Shown: positions 29,948 through 40,991, numbered from the stretch's first letter. The stretch is DNA of 64,000 bases from Candidatus Hikarchaeia archaeon HikBin5 (GCA_009889625.1 WTZU01000001.1:78574-142573), one strand, 5' to 3'. Notes: generated by a model from the sequence alone, not told the origin. Numbers and translations are program-made.

Positions 29948-30604
29948 ATGTCTGATCCATCAGAACAACCTACTAGAAATGATTCTGATTTGGATGAAAA
30001 AAAAATAAATAACATTTTGCCAACGGACCCCGAATCCGAATTAAACATTATATCTTCATGCCTCCATGAGATGTTGCAAATTCATTTTGAAGACAATCTC
30101 CCCTCCTCCATTTCATCTGCTTCAAACAAAGAAAAATTACATTTAATTTCAACCCAATTAACCTCTCAGTCCAATTCCATATCTGAGTTAGAATCTATGC
30201 TCCAGCGTGCCCAAGCCGATCACCAAAATTACAAAAAAAGAAAACAAACACAATATGAAGCAGAAAAACTCAGATCTATAGAAAGCATTTTACTCCGTCT
30301 ATTCGATCTACGTGATGGCCTTGTGCTTCTTTCTGAACAATATCATAATGCAGATGCAGTATCTAGTATGGGGGCAATATTGGCCAATCTAGATTCCACT
30401 TTCGCATCTTCTAATGTAATTCCCATAGTCCCTTCACCCGGAGATCAAATTGACCCTTATGTACATGAGGTTTTTTCTACTATCGAGGGATCTCAACCTC
30501 CTGGAACCATTGAAGTAATCCATAGAATTGGATATTCTTCTGGATCGAAAGTCCTGAGGCCTGCTCAAGTGTCTATTAGTTCAGGTCCTCTCGAAACCCA
30601 GTGA
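29948..30604 (+). CDS. grpE: Nucleotide exchange factor GrpE
   Basis: 'QADHQNYKKRKQTQYEAEKLRSIESILLRLFDLRDGLVL', 'IDPYVHEVFSTIEG...GTIEVIHRIGYSSGSKVLRPAQVSI'; ATG 29948 preferred; upstream of dnaK. Confidence 0.92.
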   Translation: MSDPSEQPTRNDSDLDEKKINNILPTDPESELNIISSCLHEMLQIHFEDNLPSSISSASNKEKLHLISTQLTSQSNSISELESMLQRAQADHQNYKKRKQTQYEAEKLRSIESILLRLFDLRDGLVLLSEQYHNADAVSSMGAILANLDSTFASSNVIPIVPSPGDQIDPYVHEVFSTIEGSQPPGTIEVIHRIGYSSGSKVLRPAQVSISSGPLETQ

Positions 30605-30646
30605 ATTAGTAACCTTTAATGGGATAAACATAATATTTCTTCGCAC

Positions 30647-32479
30647 ATGACAAGTAGTAAAATCATCGGGATTGATTTGGGTACTACAAATTCCGCCTTT
30701 GCGGTAATGGAGTCTGGAGATCCCGAAATCATAGTAAATGCAGAAGGTGATAGGACTACTCCCTCTATCGTCGCGTTTACAACTAAAACGGAGCGCTTAG
30801 TCGGAAAACCTGCAAAAAACCAAGCAATACAAAACCCAGAACGAACAATCCGATCTATAAAACGCCACATGGGTGAAGAAAAATACTCTGTCAACATTGA
30901 TAAAAAAGACTATTCACCCGAAGAAATATCTGCAATAATTCTTCAAAAAATAAAACGTGATGCAGAGGACTACCTAGGAGAACCTGTGACTCGGGCAGTG
31001 ATTACTGTTCCTGCTTATTTCAACGATGCACAACGCCAAGCAACAAAAAACGCCGGTGAAATAGCAGGCTTCACAGTTGAGAGAATAATCAATGAACCAA
31101 CTGCAGCAGCAATGTCCTATGGAATTGGGGATTCTGAAAACAAAACAATTCTAGTTTTCGATCTTGGAGGTGGGACTTTCGATGTCTCTATCCTCGAGCT
31201 TGGAGGTGGAGTTTATGAGGTTCTCGCGACAAATGGAGATTCAACGCTAGGTGGTGATGATTGGGATCAAGCTTTAATAAACCACTTAGCGACCGAATTC
31301 AAAAATTCACATGGTGTTGATCTGTCCGAAGATCTCCAAGCTCTACAACGCTTAAAAGAAGCAGCAGAAAATGCAAAAATAGAATTATCGAGTGCTCTAG
31401 AAACGACAATCAATTTACCTTATGTAACTGCGACCGACTCTGGTCCTCTTCACCTTGAACAAAAAATAACTCGGTCTACATTTGAATCATTGACTAGCGA
31501 TCTTCTAGAACGCACTTCCACACCAATAGAAATGGCACTAAAGGATGCAAATTGCTCCACTTCTGATATCGATGAGGTCATTCTCGTTGGTGGGTCTACT
31601 AGAATTCCTCATGTTCAAGAAAAGGTAGTCTCGATACTTGGAAAAGAACCTAGAAAGAATATAAATCCAGATGAATCTATTGCATTAGGGGCCGCAATCC
31701 AAGGAGGAGTCTTGTCTGGCGACATCCAAGACATAGTTCTCCTCGATGTGACACCTCTATCTCTTGGAATTGAGGTCAAAGGAGGCCTTTTCGAACGACT
31801 CATAATGCGCAATACTACCATCCCAACTGAGGAGTCCAAAATATTCACAACAGCAGCAAACAATCAACCATCAGTTCATATCAAAGTTTCCCAAGGCGAG
31901 CGAGAAATTGCAGATAAAAACGAACTTTTAGGCGATTTCGAACTTTCTGGAATTCCCCCCTCGCCCGCCGGGATGCCTCAAATAGAAGTCACTTTTAAAT
32001 TAGATGCAAATGGAATCACCCATGTCTCTGCTGAAGACAAAGGATCTGGAAATAGAGAATCAATAACCATCGCTGGAGGATCTGGCCTATCCGACGAAGA
32101 AATTGAACAAATGAAGAAAGAAGCCGAAGAACATGCAGAAGAAGATCAACAAAGGAGGTCGTTAGTAGAAGCTAGGAACAATGCTGAGGCCACTATAAAC
32201 CAAGCAAAAACTCTATTGGAAGAACATAAAGAACATGTGGATGAGGATCTCAAGACAGAAATAGAATCTGCCATTTCTGAAGTAGAAGCAACCCTAGAAA
32301 ATGAAGAATCATCGGCAGATGAAATATCAGATTCTCTGGAAAATTTATCTCTAAAACTTCAGGAAATTGGAAAGAGAATTTACGACGAAAATAATGCCCA
32401 ATCTGCAACATCTCCGGATTCTTCTGAAAACCAAGAAGAAGAACCCATTGATGCAGAATTTGAAGATGTAGAGGAATAA
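30647..32479 (+). CDS. dnaK: Molecular chaperone DnaK (Hsp70)
   Basis: '[20 protein letters not shown]', '[17 protein letters not shown]', '[14 protein letters not shown]', '[13 protein letters not shown]'. Confidence 0.99.
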   Translation: MTSSKIIGIDLGTTNSAFAVMESGDPEIIVNAEGDRTTPSIVAFTTKTERLVGKPAKNQAIQNPERTIRSIKRHMGEEKYSVNIDKKDYSPEEISAIILQKIKRDAEDYLGEPVTRAVITVPAYFNDAQRQATKNAGEIAGFTVERIINEPTAAAMSYGIGDSENKTILVFDLGGGTFDVSILELGGGVYEVLATNGDSTLGGDDWDQALINHLATEFKNSHGVDLSEDLQALQRLKEAAENAKIELSSALETTINLPYVTATDSGPLHLEQKITRSTFESLTSDLLERTSTPIEMALKDANCSTSDIDEVILVGGSTRIPHVQEKVVSILGKEPRKNINPDESIALGAAIQGGVLSGDIQDIVLLDVTPLSLGIEVKGGLFERLIMRNTTIPTEESKIFTTAANNQPSVHIKVSQGEREIADKNELLGDFELSGIPPSPAGMPQIEVTFKLDANGITHVSAEDKGSGNRESITIAGGSGLSDEEIEQMKKEAEEHAEEDQQRRSLVEARNNAEATINQAKTLLEEHKEHVDEDLKTEIESAISEVEATLENEESSADEISDSLENLSLKLQEIGKRIYDENNAQSATSPDSSENQEEEPIDAEFEDVEE

Positions 32480-32525
32480 ATATTCCTGGTAGTTAAATAA
32501 TTGCTTCACCTATTCGTCCCTATTT

Positions 32526-33659
32526 ATGGGTGAAGATTTTTACGATATTCTTGGTGTAAGCCGGGAAGCAACCACTCCCGAAATCAAACAGGCATACCGT
32601 AAAAAAGCGGCCCAATATCACCCCGATGTCTCTAGTGATCCAAAAGCAGAAGATAAATTCAAAAATATCAAAAAGGCGAAAGATGTCTTAACAGACCCTT
32701 CTCTTCGGAAAACATACGATCAGGTGGGCCATTCCCAATTCGAACAGGCCCAGAAACAAGGTGGGTTTTCAAACACTAATTTCAGTGGAAACCCTAGTGA
32801 TTTCTTTAATAATATCAATTTTTCAACTGGATTTGGAAATCTATTTGATATGTTCTCAGGTGGCCCCTCTAGCGCTGCCCCTATGCGTGGAAAAACTCTC
32901 ACATTATCTCTTGAAATAGATTTAGAAGATGCATATTCTGGCGTGGCAAAAACTATACATTTCAACCGACCAGAATCTTGTTCTAAATGTAGTGGAACTG
33001 GACATCCTCCAGATGCAAAAACCACCAATTGTCCCACTTGCAATGGATCTGGAACCATCACCCGAACAAGTTCGACATTATTTGGTCAAATTCAACAAGT
33101 AATCACTTGTTCTAGTTGCCAGGGCGAGCGAGTATCTTATTCAAAAACTTGTAATTCTTGTTCTGGATCAGGAGTCTCCATGAATAAAGTAGAATTCCCA
33201 TTTCAAATTCCACCCGGGGTCCCCGACTCGACAACATTTCTCTTCCAAGAGGAAGGGGCAGCATTGAAAAATGGTATCAATGGAGATTTAAAGGTCACTG
33301 TGTCGATAAAAAAACATCATCATTTCAAACGTGAAGGTTCTCATATTTATTATTCCTGCGAAATCCCCTTTCAAGACGCAGTTTTTGGGACTAAAATAAA
33401 AGTACCAACTCTAGGTGGTATCTCCGATTTAACAATCCCCCCTGGAACTCAAAATGGTGATACTTTCCGATTATCTGGTTGTGGGATGCCTCAACAAGGT
33501 AGAAAAAAATCTCACGGTGATCAAATAAATAAGATTCGCATACCAACTCCTCACCCTTCTAATCTCTCCAGCGAACAGAAAAAAACACTAAAATCATTTG
33601 GGAAATCTATCGGAGAAGAAACGAAGTCTGGAATTTTCAATAAACTTAAAGAATTATAA
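32526..33659 (+). CDS. dnaJ: Molecular chaperone DnaJ (Hsp40, type I)
   Basis: J domain with HPD ('QYHPDVSSDP'), zinc-finger CxxCxGxG repeats, C-terminal DnaJ domain. Confidence 0.97.
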   Translation: MGEDFYDILGVSREATTPEIKQAYRKKAAQYHPDVSSDPKAEDKFKNIKKAKDVLTDPSLRKTYDQVGHSQFEQAQKQGGFSNTNFSGNPSDFFNNINFSTGFGNLFDMFSGGPSSAAPMRGKTLTLSLEIDLEDAYSGVAKTIHFNRPESCSKCSGTGHPPDAKTTNCPTCNGSGTITRTSSTLFGQIQQVITCSSCQGERVSYSKTCNSCSGSGVSMNKVEFPFQIPPGVPDSTTFLFQEEGAALKNGINGDLKVTVSIKKHHHFKREGSHIYYSCEIPFQDAVFGTKIKVPTLGGISDLTIPPGTQNGDTFRLSGCGMPQQGRKKSHGDQINKIRIPTPHPSNLSSEQKKTLKSFGKSIGEETKSGIFNKLKEL

Positions 33660-34292
33660 TATAATTTCTGTACTTTTGCAGACTCTTCCAAATTTAGATT
33701 CCACATTCATTTCCGTTAATTTCTGTAGTTCTTGCATATCTGTACTCGAACAATCAGAAAGTAATGTTACATCGTATCCATTATCATAAGCATCATAGAG
33801 TGTGGTGGCGACACAAACGTTGGTCGCACAACCTGCAAATAACACTTCTTCGATCCCATTACTTCTCAGATAATCATCTAGGTCTGTATTGTGAAATCCA
33901 CTATACCTATGTTTGATGACTATTATGTCTTCTTCCCCAACTTCCAATTCTGGTGCAAATTCTGCCCCCTCCGTCCCCGGTCGACAGAACCATTTTCCAA
34001 TCCTTTCATATTTTTCACGCAACGGTCTAGATACTGTCTTTTCACTATGTATTGCCCCCACAAATATAGGAGTTCGCCCCGATTCTCTATACTTTTTAAG
34101 AAATTTAACAGTTGCATCTATTGCAGGCTGATGAATTGGATCTTCTACAAATCTATCTAATTCTTCCGAATACTTTTTGCAAAAATCTAGTTGGAAATCA
34201 ACAACAACCAAAGCTGGGTCACTTATCATATCAATTCTATGTTCTATTCGAACCCCTCTCTGATCACCCTTGCGATCAATCATCAGTGCCAA
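33654..34292 (-). CDS. Isochorismatase-family cysteine hydrolase (1 of 3)
   Basis: Asp 'LVVVDFQ', Lys 'VIKHRYSGF', Cys 'ATNVCVATT' triad pattern. Confidence 0.88.
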   Translation of the reverse strand: MALMIDRKGDQRGVRIEHRIDMISDPALVVVDFQLDFCKKYSEELDRFVEDPIHQPAIDATVKFLKKYRESGRTPIFVGAIHSEKTVSRPLREKYERIGKWFCRPGTEGAEFAPELEVGEEDIIVIKHRYSGFHNTDLDDYLRSNGIEEVLFAGCATNVCVATTLYDAYDNGYDVTLLSDCSSTDMQELQKLTEMNVESKFGRVCKSTEIIL

Positions 34293-34325
34293 ATACTTTT
34301 TCCATTAGGGATGCAATGATATTTC

Positions 34326-34907
34326 ATGTACGTCCGAGCAGCCAAGAATCGAGATGAACTTTGGCTTCTAGATCAGATAGAATCCCTCTCAGCGGATGAT
34401 ATCGCTTTCCGCTCTAGAGATTATGTTATCGTAATCGATTCTGATAAACCCACCAAATTGGGTTTCGGGCGAAATAGAATCCATAAAGAACACACAACAT
34501 CCGATTTTTGTGAGATAACTAGTATTTGTATCCTGGACGATTCACAAAAAGAATCTATACTAGCTCACATTTTTGAAAGCCTCATAAAAAAGGCCCAGAA
34601 AGAGGGATTTGATAATTTCTATTTCTTTACAAAAAACACTGATTATCTATCCCAACTAGGTTTTATCTCCCTTGAGGAATCCGACCTTTCACCTCCTGTC
34701 CTGGATAGGTTATCTGAAAAACGAGCCACAATCTCTCCAGAAATTGACCCTCTATTACTCGATTTCCAAGTATTCAAAATACCTTCTCATATCAAGGCCA
34801 CTTTTACCTCTCTCAAATCCACTACGCCTCCTCCTTCTAAATTGACCCCTGAAGATTTTGGAATAAATCCTGAAAAAACTAGCTACAAATATTCTACTCG
34901 GAAGTAG
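34326..34907 (+). CDS. GNAT-like N-acetyltransferase family protein (haloarchaeal type)
   Basis: 'MYVRAAKNRDELWLLDQIESL...AFRSRDYVIVID...GFGRNRIHK...EITSICILDDSQKESILAHIFESLIKKAQKEGF..FYFFTKNTDYLSQLGF'. Confidence 0.65.
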   Translation: MYVRAAKNRDELWLLDQIESLSADDIAFRSRDYVIVIDSDKPTKLGFGRNRIHKEHTTSDFCEITSICILDDSQKESILAHIFESLIKKAQKEGFDNFYFFTKNTDYLSQLGFISLEESDLSPPVLDRLSEKRATISPEIDPLLLDFQVFKIPSHIKATFTSLKSTTPPPSKLTPEDFGINPEKTSYKYSTRK

Positions 34908-34996
34908 AATTATTGGGGCTAAATAAACACTTGCGAATTACTTTTTACAACACTTCATTCAGAAGCTTTTTGTTTTATCCGTGCACACTTCCGTCA

Positions 34997-36757
34997 ATGA
35001 TCGACGATCTAAATTGGGCCATCGGAGGCGAGGCTGGCCATGGGATCGATTCCACTGGAAAAATTTTTGCACAGGCCCTATCTAGGGCAGGGAGGCATGT
35101 TTTCACCTCAAAAGTATTTGCTTCTCGCATACGAGGTGGATATACTTCTTATAAAATAAGAACTGCTATAGTCCCTGTCCAAAGTGTTGTTGATCGTATG
35201 GATGTCCTCGTTGCACTCACTAAACGCACAGTAGAAGAAAATTTGAGCCAGTTGCATGAAAAATCCATAATAATATATGATGGCGAGCGAACTATGATGA
35301 AAGACTTTGAACCACCTGGGGACATAACTAGTCTAAACGTCCCTCTTCAAAGACTAGCCGAAGAAGCAGGGAACGCTATCATGAGAAATATAGTCGCTCT
35401 AGGGGCCACTTGTGCTGCAACAAACTTTCCACTTTCCAATTTGGATGAATCTTTAGAAAAACAATTTTCACGAAAAGGATCTGAACTCGTTGATAATAAT
35501 AAAAAAGCTGCTTTACTAGGTTATAATTATATTCTTGAAAATTACAATCCTAGCGATTTTGGATATATACTAGAGTGCACTGATGCCAACTACGTTTTAT
35601 TAAACGGAGATGAGGCTATTGGGATGGGTGCAATTGCCGCAGGATGTCGTTTATATGCAGGATATCCCATCACCCCGGCTACCGCTGTGATGAACTATAT
35701 AAAAGGAAGAATAGAAAAATTCGGTGGTCATGTCATCCAAGCGGAAGATGAGCTATCTGCAATCAATATCGCTCTTGGGGCTGCAAGAACCGGGGCTAGG
35801 ACTATGACTGCCACATCCGGCCCTGGCATCGACCTAATGACCGAAACATTTGGCTTAGTATCGATGACCGAAACTCCACTTGTCATCTGCAATGTTATGA
35901 GAGCTGGCCCCTCCACTGGCATGCCAACCAAACAAGAACAAGGGGATTTAAATACCATGTTGTACGGTGGCCACAGTGAATGCGAACGATTCGTTCTCGC
36001 TCCCACCACCGTTGCAGAATGTTTCCACAAAACCGTCGAAGCATTCAATCTAGCTGAGAAATACAATTTACCTGTCTACTTGACTGGAGATCTATCGTTA
36101 GCAGTCACTGATCAAACTTACTCCCCCAATGAATTTGATATGGAGTCTATTGTATGGGAACGTGGAAATCTCATCACCGAAACCTCTGAATTAGAACCTT
36201 GGCTCAATTCAAAAGGTCAATTCAAACCACATGCTGACACAGAAGATGGCATTAGCCCTAGGACCTTACCTGGTGTTGAAGGCGGAATTCACATGGTTAC
36301 TGGACTGGAACATGATGAATTGGGGCGAAGGACTGAGCATCCCCCTACTCGAGATAAACAAGTTCAGAAAAGGAAACGAAAAGTAGAAACTGCAATTGAA
36401 CAAGAGACCTTCGATTACCGTGAATTTGGGTCTCCAGATTCCGACATCCTAGTTATTTCATGGGGCTCGAATGAAGGTGCAATAATTGAAGCAATGGATC
36501 AAATAGATCAAAAAATAAGATTCCTCTCCTTCCCTTATATTTTCCCTCGACCTGACATCTCTGAAGAAATTAAAAATGCCTCCATGGTATTCGTCATAGA
36601 GTGCAATGCAAGCGGCCAATTCGCAACACTTTTAGAACATGATTCCCTCTCGCGTGTCACAAGAATATTAAAGTACGACGGAGTGAGGTTTTCTGCAGAC
36701 GAAATAGCAAAAGAGCTTAATTCATATCTCGTACCTGAGGAGGTCGTATTAAAATGA
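34997..36757 (+). CDS. korA: 2-oxoacid:ferredoxin oxidoreductase alpha subunit
   Basis: 'WAIGGEAGHGIDSTGKIFAQALSRAGRHVFTSKVFASRIRGGYTSYKIR', 'GYPITPATAVMNYI', 'ATSGPGIDLMTE'. Confidence 0.94.
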   Translation: MIDDLNWAIGGEAGHGIDSTGKIFAQALSRAGRHVFTSKVFASRIRGGYTSYKIRTAIVPVQSVVDRMDVLVALTKRTVEENLSQLHEKSIIIYDGERTMMKDFEPPGDITSLNVPLQRLAEEAGNAIMRNIVALGATCAATNFPLSNLDESLEKQFSRKGSELVDNNKKAALLGYNYILENYNPSDFGYILECTDANYVLLNGDEAIGMGAIAAGCRLYAGYPITPATAVMNYIKGRIEKFGGHVIQAEDELSAINIALGAARTGARTMTATSGPGIDLMTETFGLVSMTETPLVICNVMRAGPSTGMPTKQEQGDLNTMLYGGHSECERFVLAPTTVAECFHKTVEAFNLAEKYNLPVYLTGDLSLAVTDQTYSPNEFDMESIVWERGNLITETSELEPWLNSKGQFKPHADTEDGISPRTLPGVEGGIHMVTGLEHDELGRRTEHPPTRDKQVQKRKRKVETAIEQETFDYREFGSPDSDILVISWGSNEGAIIEAMDQIDQKIRFLSFPYIFPRPDISEEIKNASMVFVIECNASGQFATLLEHDSLSRVTRILKYDGVRFSADEIAKELNSYLVPEEVVLK

Positions 36758-37617
36758 GTACTGGTGCAAATTTCGCAGAGTTTAAATCTGATAAAAAACC
36801 AACTTGGTGTCCCGGATGTGGGGATTTTGGAACCATGAATGGGATATTAAAGGCCCTTTCGAACACAGGGGCAACTCCTGAGAATACATTTTTTGTTGCA
36901 GGAATTGGATGTTCTGGAAAAATTGGAACCTATGTTCGAACATATTCAATCCACGGTGTTCATGGGAGGGCACTTCCAGTAGGATGTGGGGCAAAAATAG
37001 CAAACCCAAATCTAGAAGTCATGGTCGCAGGGGGGGATGGAGACGGATTTTCAATCGGAGCTGCACATTTCATCCACGCCGTGCGTAGAAATATAAACAT
37101 GACTTATGTTGTAATGGATAATCGTATCTATGGATTGACCAAAGGGCAGTATTCTCCTACAAGTGGCACCGATCTTAAAACTAAAACAAGTCCAAGCGGA
37201 ACCTATATGCCACCTTTGGACCCTCTTGCATTAGCACTAGCTTCTCAGGGCACGTTTATAGCACAGGCCTTCTCTTCGGATCTCAAACGCCTTATTGAAA
37301 TAGTTGAAGCAGCGATAAACCACAACGGATTCGCATTTGTTAATGTTTTCAGCCCATGTGTTACTTATAATAAAGTAGACACTTATCAATACTTCCGAGA
37401 GGCACTCGTCGATGTAAATGATATCGGACATGACCCAAGTGACTACGACGCAGCAAAACAGTTAATCCTTGACACCGAAACCGAATATCAAGGAATATTA
37501 TATCAAAATCAAAATTCAATTTCATATGAATCTTCCCATGGACTAGATTCTCCTATGTGGGATTTGCCTAAAACACCCCCTTCAGACCTCATGAATTTAG
37601 TCCGAGAATTCTATTAA
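36754..37617 (+). CDS. korB: 2-oxoacid:ferredoxin oxidoreductase beta subunit
   Basis: 'PTWCPGCGDFGTMNGI', 'GIGCSGKIGTYVRTYSIHGVHGRALPVGCG', 'GGDGDGFSIGAAHFIHAVRRNIN'; ATGA overlap with korA. Confidence 0.95.
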   Translation: MSTGANFAEFKSDKKPTWCPGCGDFGTMNGILKALSNTGATPENTFFVAGIGCSGKIGTYVRTYSIHGVHGRALPVGCGAKIANPNLEVMVAGGDGDGFSIGAAHFIHAVRRNINMTYVVMDNRIYGLTKGQYSPTSGTDLKTKTSPSGTYMPPLDPLALALASQGTFIAQAFSSDLKRLIEIVEAAINHNGFAFVNVFSPCVTYNKVDTYQYFREALVDVNDIGHDPSDYDAAKQLILDTETEYQGILYQNQNSISYESSHGLDSPMWDLPKTPPSDLMNLVREFY

Positions 37618-37728
37618 TTAGGGATTTTTGAATATCTCCATTTTATCGCCTAAATCGCCCGTAATTTATCTAATTTTCCCCCCGTGCAGATCCCATGCAT
37701 TTTTAACTTCTCCTAACTACACTTTCCC

Positions 37729-39099
37729 ATGGGCGTTCAATCGTATGATATTATTATAGTTGGAGGGGGAACTGCCGGTTCTTTTGCAGCTGCTACTGCT
37801 GCCCGGGATGGATATTCAGTTGTTGTCTTAGAGAGAAAAACAAAAAAAGAAGCTGGAAATATAGCTTGTGGGGATGCAGTAAAAGGAAAAAGTACTTTCC
37901 CCGATGTAATCGATCTAGAGAGATTGGCCAAAGAATCTTTTACAAATAGAAACATAGATCGGGCAGTCTTTGAAAACCCCGGATCTGGCCAAAAGATTAA
38001 TATCCCCTTTGGCAGTACTAAAGGGACCATCCTTGATAGATATGCATATGGGCAGGTGTTACTAGATGAGGTAAAATTATCAGGGGCTGATATCCACTAC
38101 GATACGGTCATTCAAGATGTTACTCAGAATGGTCAAGTGACAGGAGTCACTGGAATACGAAAAGGAAAATCAGTTTCGTACCAAGCTCCTATCACCATCG
38201 ATACTGGCGGTTCCATGTCTTTACTTCAAGACAAAGTTGATTTCTCTGGAACTACATTCGATACAAATGTTTCCTACAGACAATTCTGCTCCGCATATAG
38301 GGAAGTCATTGAATTACCAAAACCCGTAGATTGGCACGATGCTATTATTTTCAAACCCACTGATGAACTAGGCTATCTTTGGTACTTCCCCCGAACACCT
38401 ACTACAATTAACGTAGGTGTGGGGTTCCAAATGAACAAGCCTCCCATGGAACTTGTTAAAGTAGTCCAAGATGACATTCGAGCACATCCTGATTTCAAAG
38501 GTTGTGTCGTAGTTGATAAATTAGGCGCCGCATTACCAACGAGGAGGCCATTTGATTCGGCAGTTGCGCCCGGATTCATCGCAGCTGGGGACTCTGCTGG
38601 TCATGTAAATCCAACTACCGGTGGAGGAATTGGCGCAGCAGCAACCTCGGGTCATTTCGCTGCCCAAACTGCAATAAACGCGATCGAATCCGACGATGTA
38701 AGTGAGTCCTCTCTCTGGGATTATAATGTCAAAGTTATGGAATCTTTTGGCAAGCGATATGCTGCGATGGACTTATATAATATTTGGGGCGGCGCGCATG
38801 ATGTTTCAGAACTCACAGATGTCATTTCGTGCATACCTGGTCAACAACTAGTTGATATCATGAGTAAACATGGAAGTACAACAATGGGGATCTGGGTCAA
38901 ACTTAAAACATTGGCAAAAGCATATCGCCATTGGGGTCTCCTTCTTGAATTATATAGAATTAACAGGGAAGCTGGACGACTCAAACTTCACTATGATCTC
39001 TATCCGGCATCTCCTAATGATTTCGATTCATGGCAAGCCAAACGCGACCTAATCATGGATTCTGTTTATTCTATTTGCAACGCCGAACCAAAGTATTAG
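37729..39099 (+). CDS. Geranylgeranyl reductase family protein (digeranylgeranylglycerophospholipid reductase-like)
   Basis: 'DIIIVGGGTAGSFAAATAARDGYSVVVLERK', 'ACGDAV', 'GFIAAGDSAGHVNPTTGGGIGAAATSG'. Confidence 0.88.
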   Translation: MGVQSYDIIIVGGGTAGSFAAATAARDGYSVVVLERKTKKEAGNIACGDAVKGKSTFPDVIDLERLAKESFTNRNIDRAVFENPGSGQKINIPFGSTKGTILDRYAYGQVLLDEVKLSGADIHYDTVIQDVTQNGQVTGVTGIRKGKSVSYQAPITIDTGGSMSLLQDKVDFSGTTFDTNVSYRQFCSAYREVIELPKPVDWHDAIIFKPTDELGYLWYFPRTPTTINVGVGFQMNKPPMELVKVVQDDIRAHPDFKGCVVVDKLGAALPTRRPFDSAVAPGFIAAGDSAGHVNPTTGGGIGAAATSGHFAAQTAINAIESDDVSESSLWDYNVKVMESFGKRYAAMDLYNIWGGAHDVSELTDVISCIPGQQLVDIMSKHGSTTMGIWVKLKTLAKAYRHWGLLLELYRINREAGRLKLHYDLYPASPNDFDSWQAKRDLIMDSVYSICNAEPKY

Positions 39100-39132
39100 G
39101 GACTTTTTATGTCGCTATAGCCATATAGAACC

Positions 39133-39963
39133 ATGGATACCTCCGATCCAACAATAATTATCCCTCGAAAAAAGGGAATGCCCTCACTGGGCCTTGGAAC
39201 TTGGAAAATGTCAGGTATTTCTTGTACTAATTCAATCCAATTTGCCCTTGAACTAGGCTATCGCCATATCGACACTGCTCAAATTTACGATAATGAAATA
39301 GACATTGGAAATGGAATTTCACAGGCAGAAATAGTAAGAGAAGATCTATTCATTGCAACAAAGATTCACACAAAAAATCTCTCTTATAACCGTGTATTGA
39401 GCGAAGCAGAATCTAGCGTAGACCGATTACGAACAGAATATATAGATCTTCTTTATGTCCATTGGCCTGCTGGAACTTATGATCCAGAAGACACTCTAGC
39501 TGGGTTTTCCGATCTTAGAGACGATGGGGTGATTTCTCACATTGGGGTGAGCAATTTTGAACCTCAACAACTAAAAGTGGCATTAAAAGAATGCGATGCG
39601 CCAATCTTTGCAAATCAAATTGAAATGCACCCCTTTCTACACCAAGATGAGTTGTGCACTTTTTGCAATTCCAATGATATTCTTGTTGTGGCATATTCTC
39701 CAATCGCTAGAGGTGCCATTTTCGATTCTCCCGAATTAACTACCATCTCCAAAAAATATGGGGCGACTGAGGCAGAAGTCAGTCTATCTTGGATCCAAAA
39801 TAAAGGTGCAATACCTATACCAAAAGCCTCTTCTGAAACTCACATTCGCGATAATATACTTTCTTTCCCGTTATCTCTGTCCTCAGACGATATATCTACG
39901 ATCGATTCTATCGAACTAAACGAGCGCCAGGTCGATCCTGAATTTGCTCCTTGGAACCTCTAA
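39133..39963 (+). CDS. Aldo/keto reductase
   Basis: 'MPSLGLGTWKMSG', 'GYRHIDTAQIYDNE', 'IGVSNFEPQQL', 'IPIPKASS'. Confidence 0.95.
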   Translation: MDTSDPTIIIPRKKGMPSLGLGTWKMSGISCTNSIQFALELGYRHIDTAQIYDNEIDIGNGISQAEIVREDLFIATKIHTKNLSYNRVLSEAESSVDRLRTEYIDLLYVHWPAGTYDPEDTLAGFSDLRDDGVISHIGVSNFEPQQLKVALKECDAPIFANQIEMHPFLHQDELCTFCNSNDILVVAYSPIARGAIFDSPELTTISKKYGATEAEVSLSWIQNKGAIPIPKASSETHIRDNILSFPLSLSSDDISTIDSIELNERQVDPEFAPWNL

Positions 39964-39985
39964 CTATTATCTCTCTATGTTTTTG

Positions 39986-40972
39986 CTACATATACCCTAG
40001 ATCTCTAAGACGTTCCATAATCCCTTCTTTATCTTGGGCCCTCCCTTGTCTCTCTGAGGTTTCTTCTAGATTTTGTAACCATGCCGGTTTATTTTCAGAT
40101 TTCATAGATCCCTTTTTTGTACCTAATGATCTAAACCCTTCAAAATATTTTGGCCCAACTGGTATATCTTCAGATAAAATCCCTTTTGGCAGATCATCAT
40201 AATCAGATGGAACATGGCCTATTGGATATCCCTCAACTGAATCTGGAATAACAAATTTCCACATGGCATCCCATAAACTTCTCTCATCAAATTGCAAGAT
40301 TGGATGAATTCTATCATGAGGTGGGTATTTCTTATGGTCATGGCGAGGGCTAAAAAAGGTCTCATTTGATCTAGCCTCTTGTTCATCCCACCTGACACCA
40401 GAAAATATTCCATCAAATCCCCTTGTTATGATCGTATCATTGAGAACTGCAGTCTTTAACAAATGATTACCTACAAATGAATCTGGATCTATGACTATCC
40501 TTTCTTCTTTATAGTCTAATTTTTGCAATTCCTTCTTATTCGACTCATTGAGGTATTTTACTTCTATGCTTTGGCCACTTCTCTCTATGAGATTACCAAT
40601 ATCTTCATTCCTCGCTTTAATTAAATTTAGTTCCCATTTATCTGCCCATCTATCTACAAATTCAGTCACCTCTGGAAAATGTGCAAAGTGATCTAAAAAT
40701 ATCGCAGGAGGGATCTCTTCTCCCCTCTCCTGAGCCACTTCTCGTATCACATAAAGTAATAGTGTGGAATCTTTCCCCCCTGTCCACATAATGGCTGGAG
40801 ATTTATACTGTTCTAAACCCTCATTGACAACTTCGATTGCCTTTTCTAGTTTTTCTTCAAGACTATGATATTCTTTTGCTGAATGGCCTCTACCATCCTG
40901 ATAATCGACCTCAATATAATCTGGAAATTCAACAACCATTCTTCTCATACCTCTTTGCTGTATCGTGGGCAA
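39986..40972 (-). CDS. PP-loop protein of the CysD/PAPS-reductase family (probably not a classical CysH)
   Basis: PP-loop 'WTGGKDSTLLLYVI'; 'GFDGIFSGVRWDEQEARSNE' resembles CysD 'GGARRDEEKSRAKE'; no Cys residue in the ORF. Confidence 0.78.
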   Translation of the reverse strand: MPTIQQRGMRRMVVEFPDYIEVDYQDGRGHSAKEYHSLEEKLEKAIEVVNEGLEQYKSPAIMWTGGKDSTLLLYVIREVAQERGEEIPPAIFLDHFAHFPEVTEFVDRWADKWELNLIKARNEDIGNLIERSGQSIEVKYLNESNKKELQKLDYKEERIVIDPDSFVGNHLLKTAVLNDTIITRGFDGIFSGVRWDEQEARSNETFFSPRHDHKKYPPHDRIHPILQFDERSLWDAMWKFVIPDSVEGYPIGHVPSDYDDLPKGILSEDIPVGPKYFEGFRSLGTKKGSMKSENKPAWLQNLEETSERQGRAQDKEGIMERLRDLGYM

Positions 40973-40991
40973 ATAACTTTTGTATCTGGCC

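Noticed and set aside
29404-29955. 183-aa plus-strand ORF
   Set aside because: Antisense to the lipobox-containing small protein and overlaps the end of the PUA-like gene and start of grpE; Ser-rich low-complexity shadow ORF.
29948-33659. grpE-dnaK-dnaJ cluster as a novel system
   Set aside because: Standard chaperone operon found in many mesophilic archaea.
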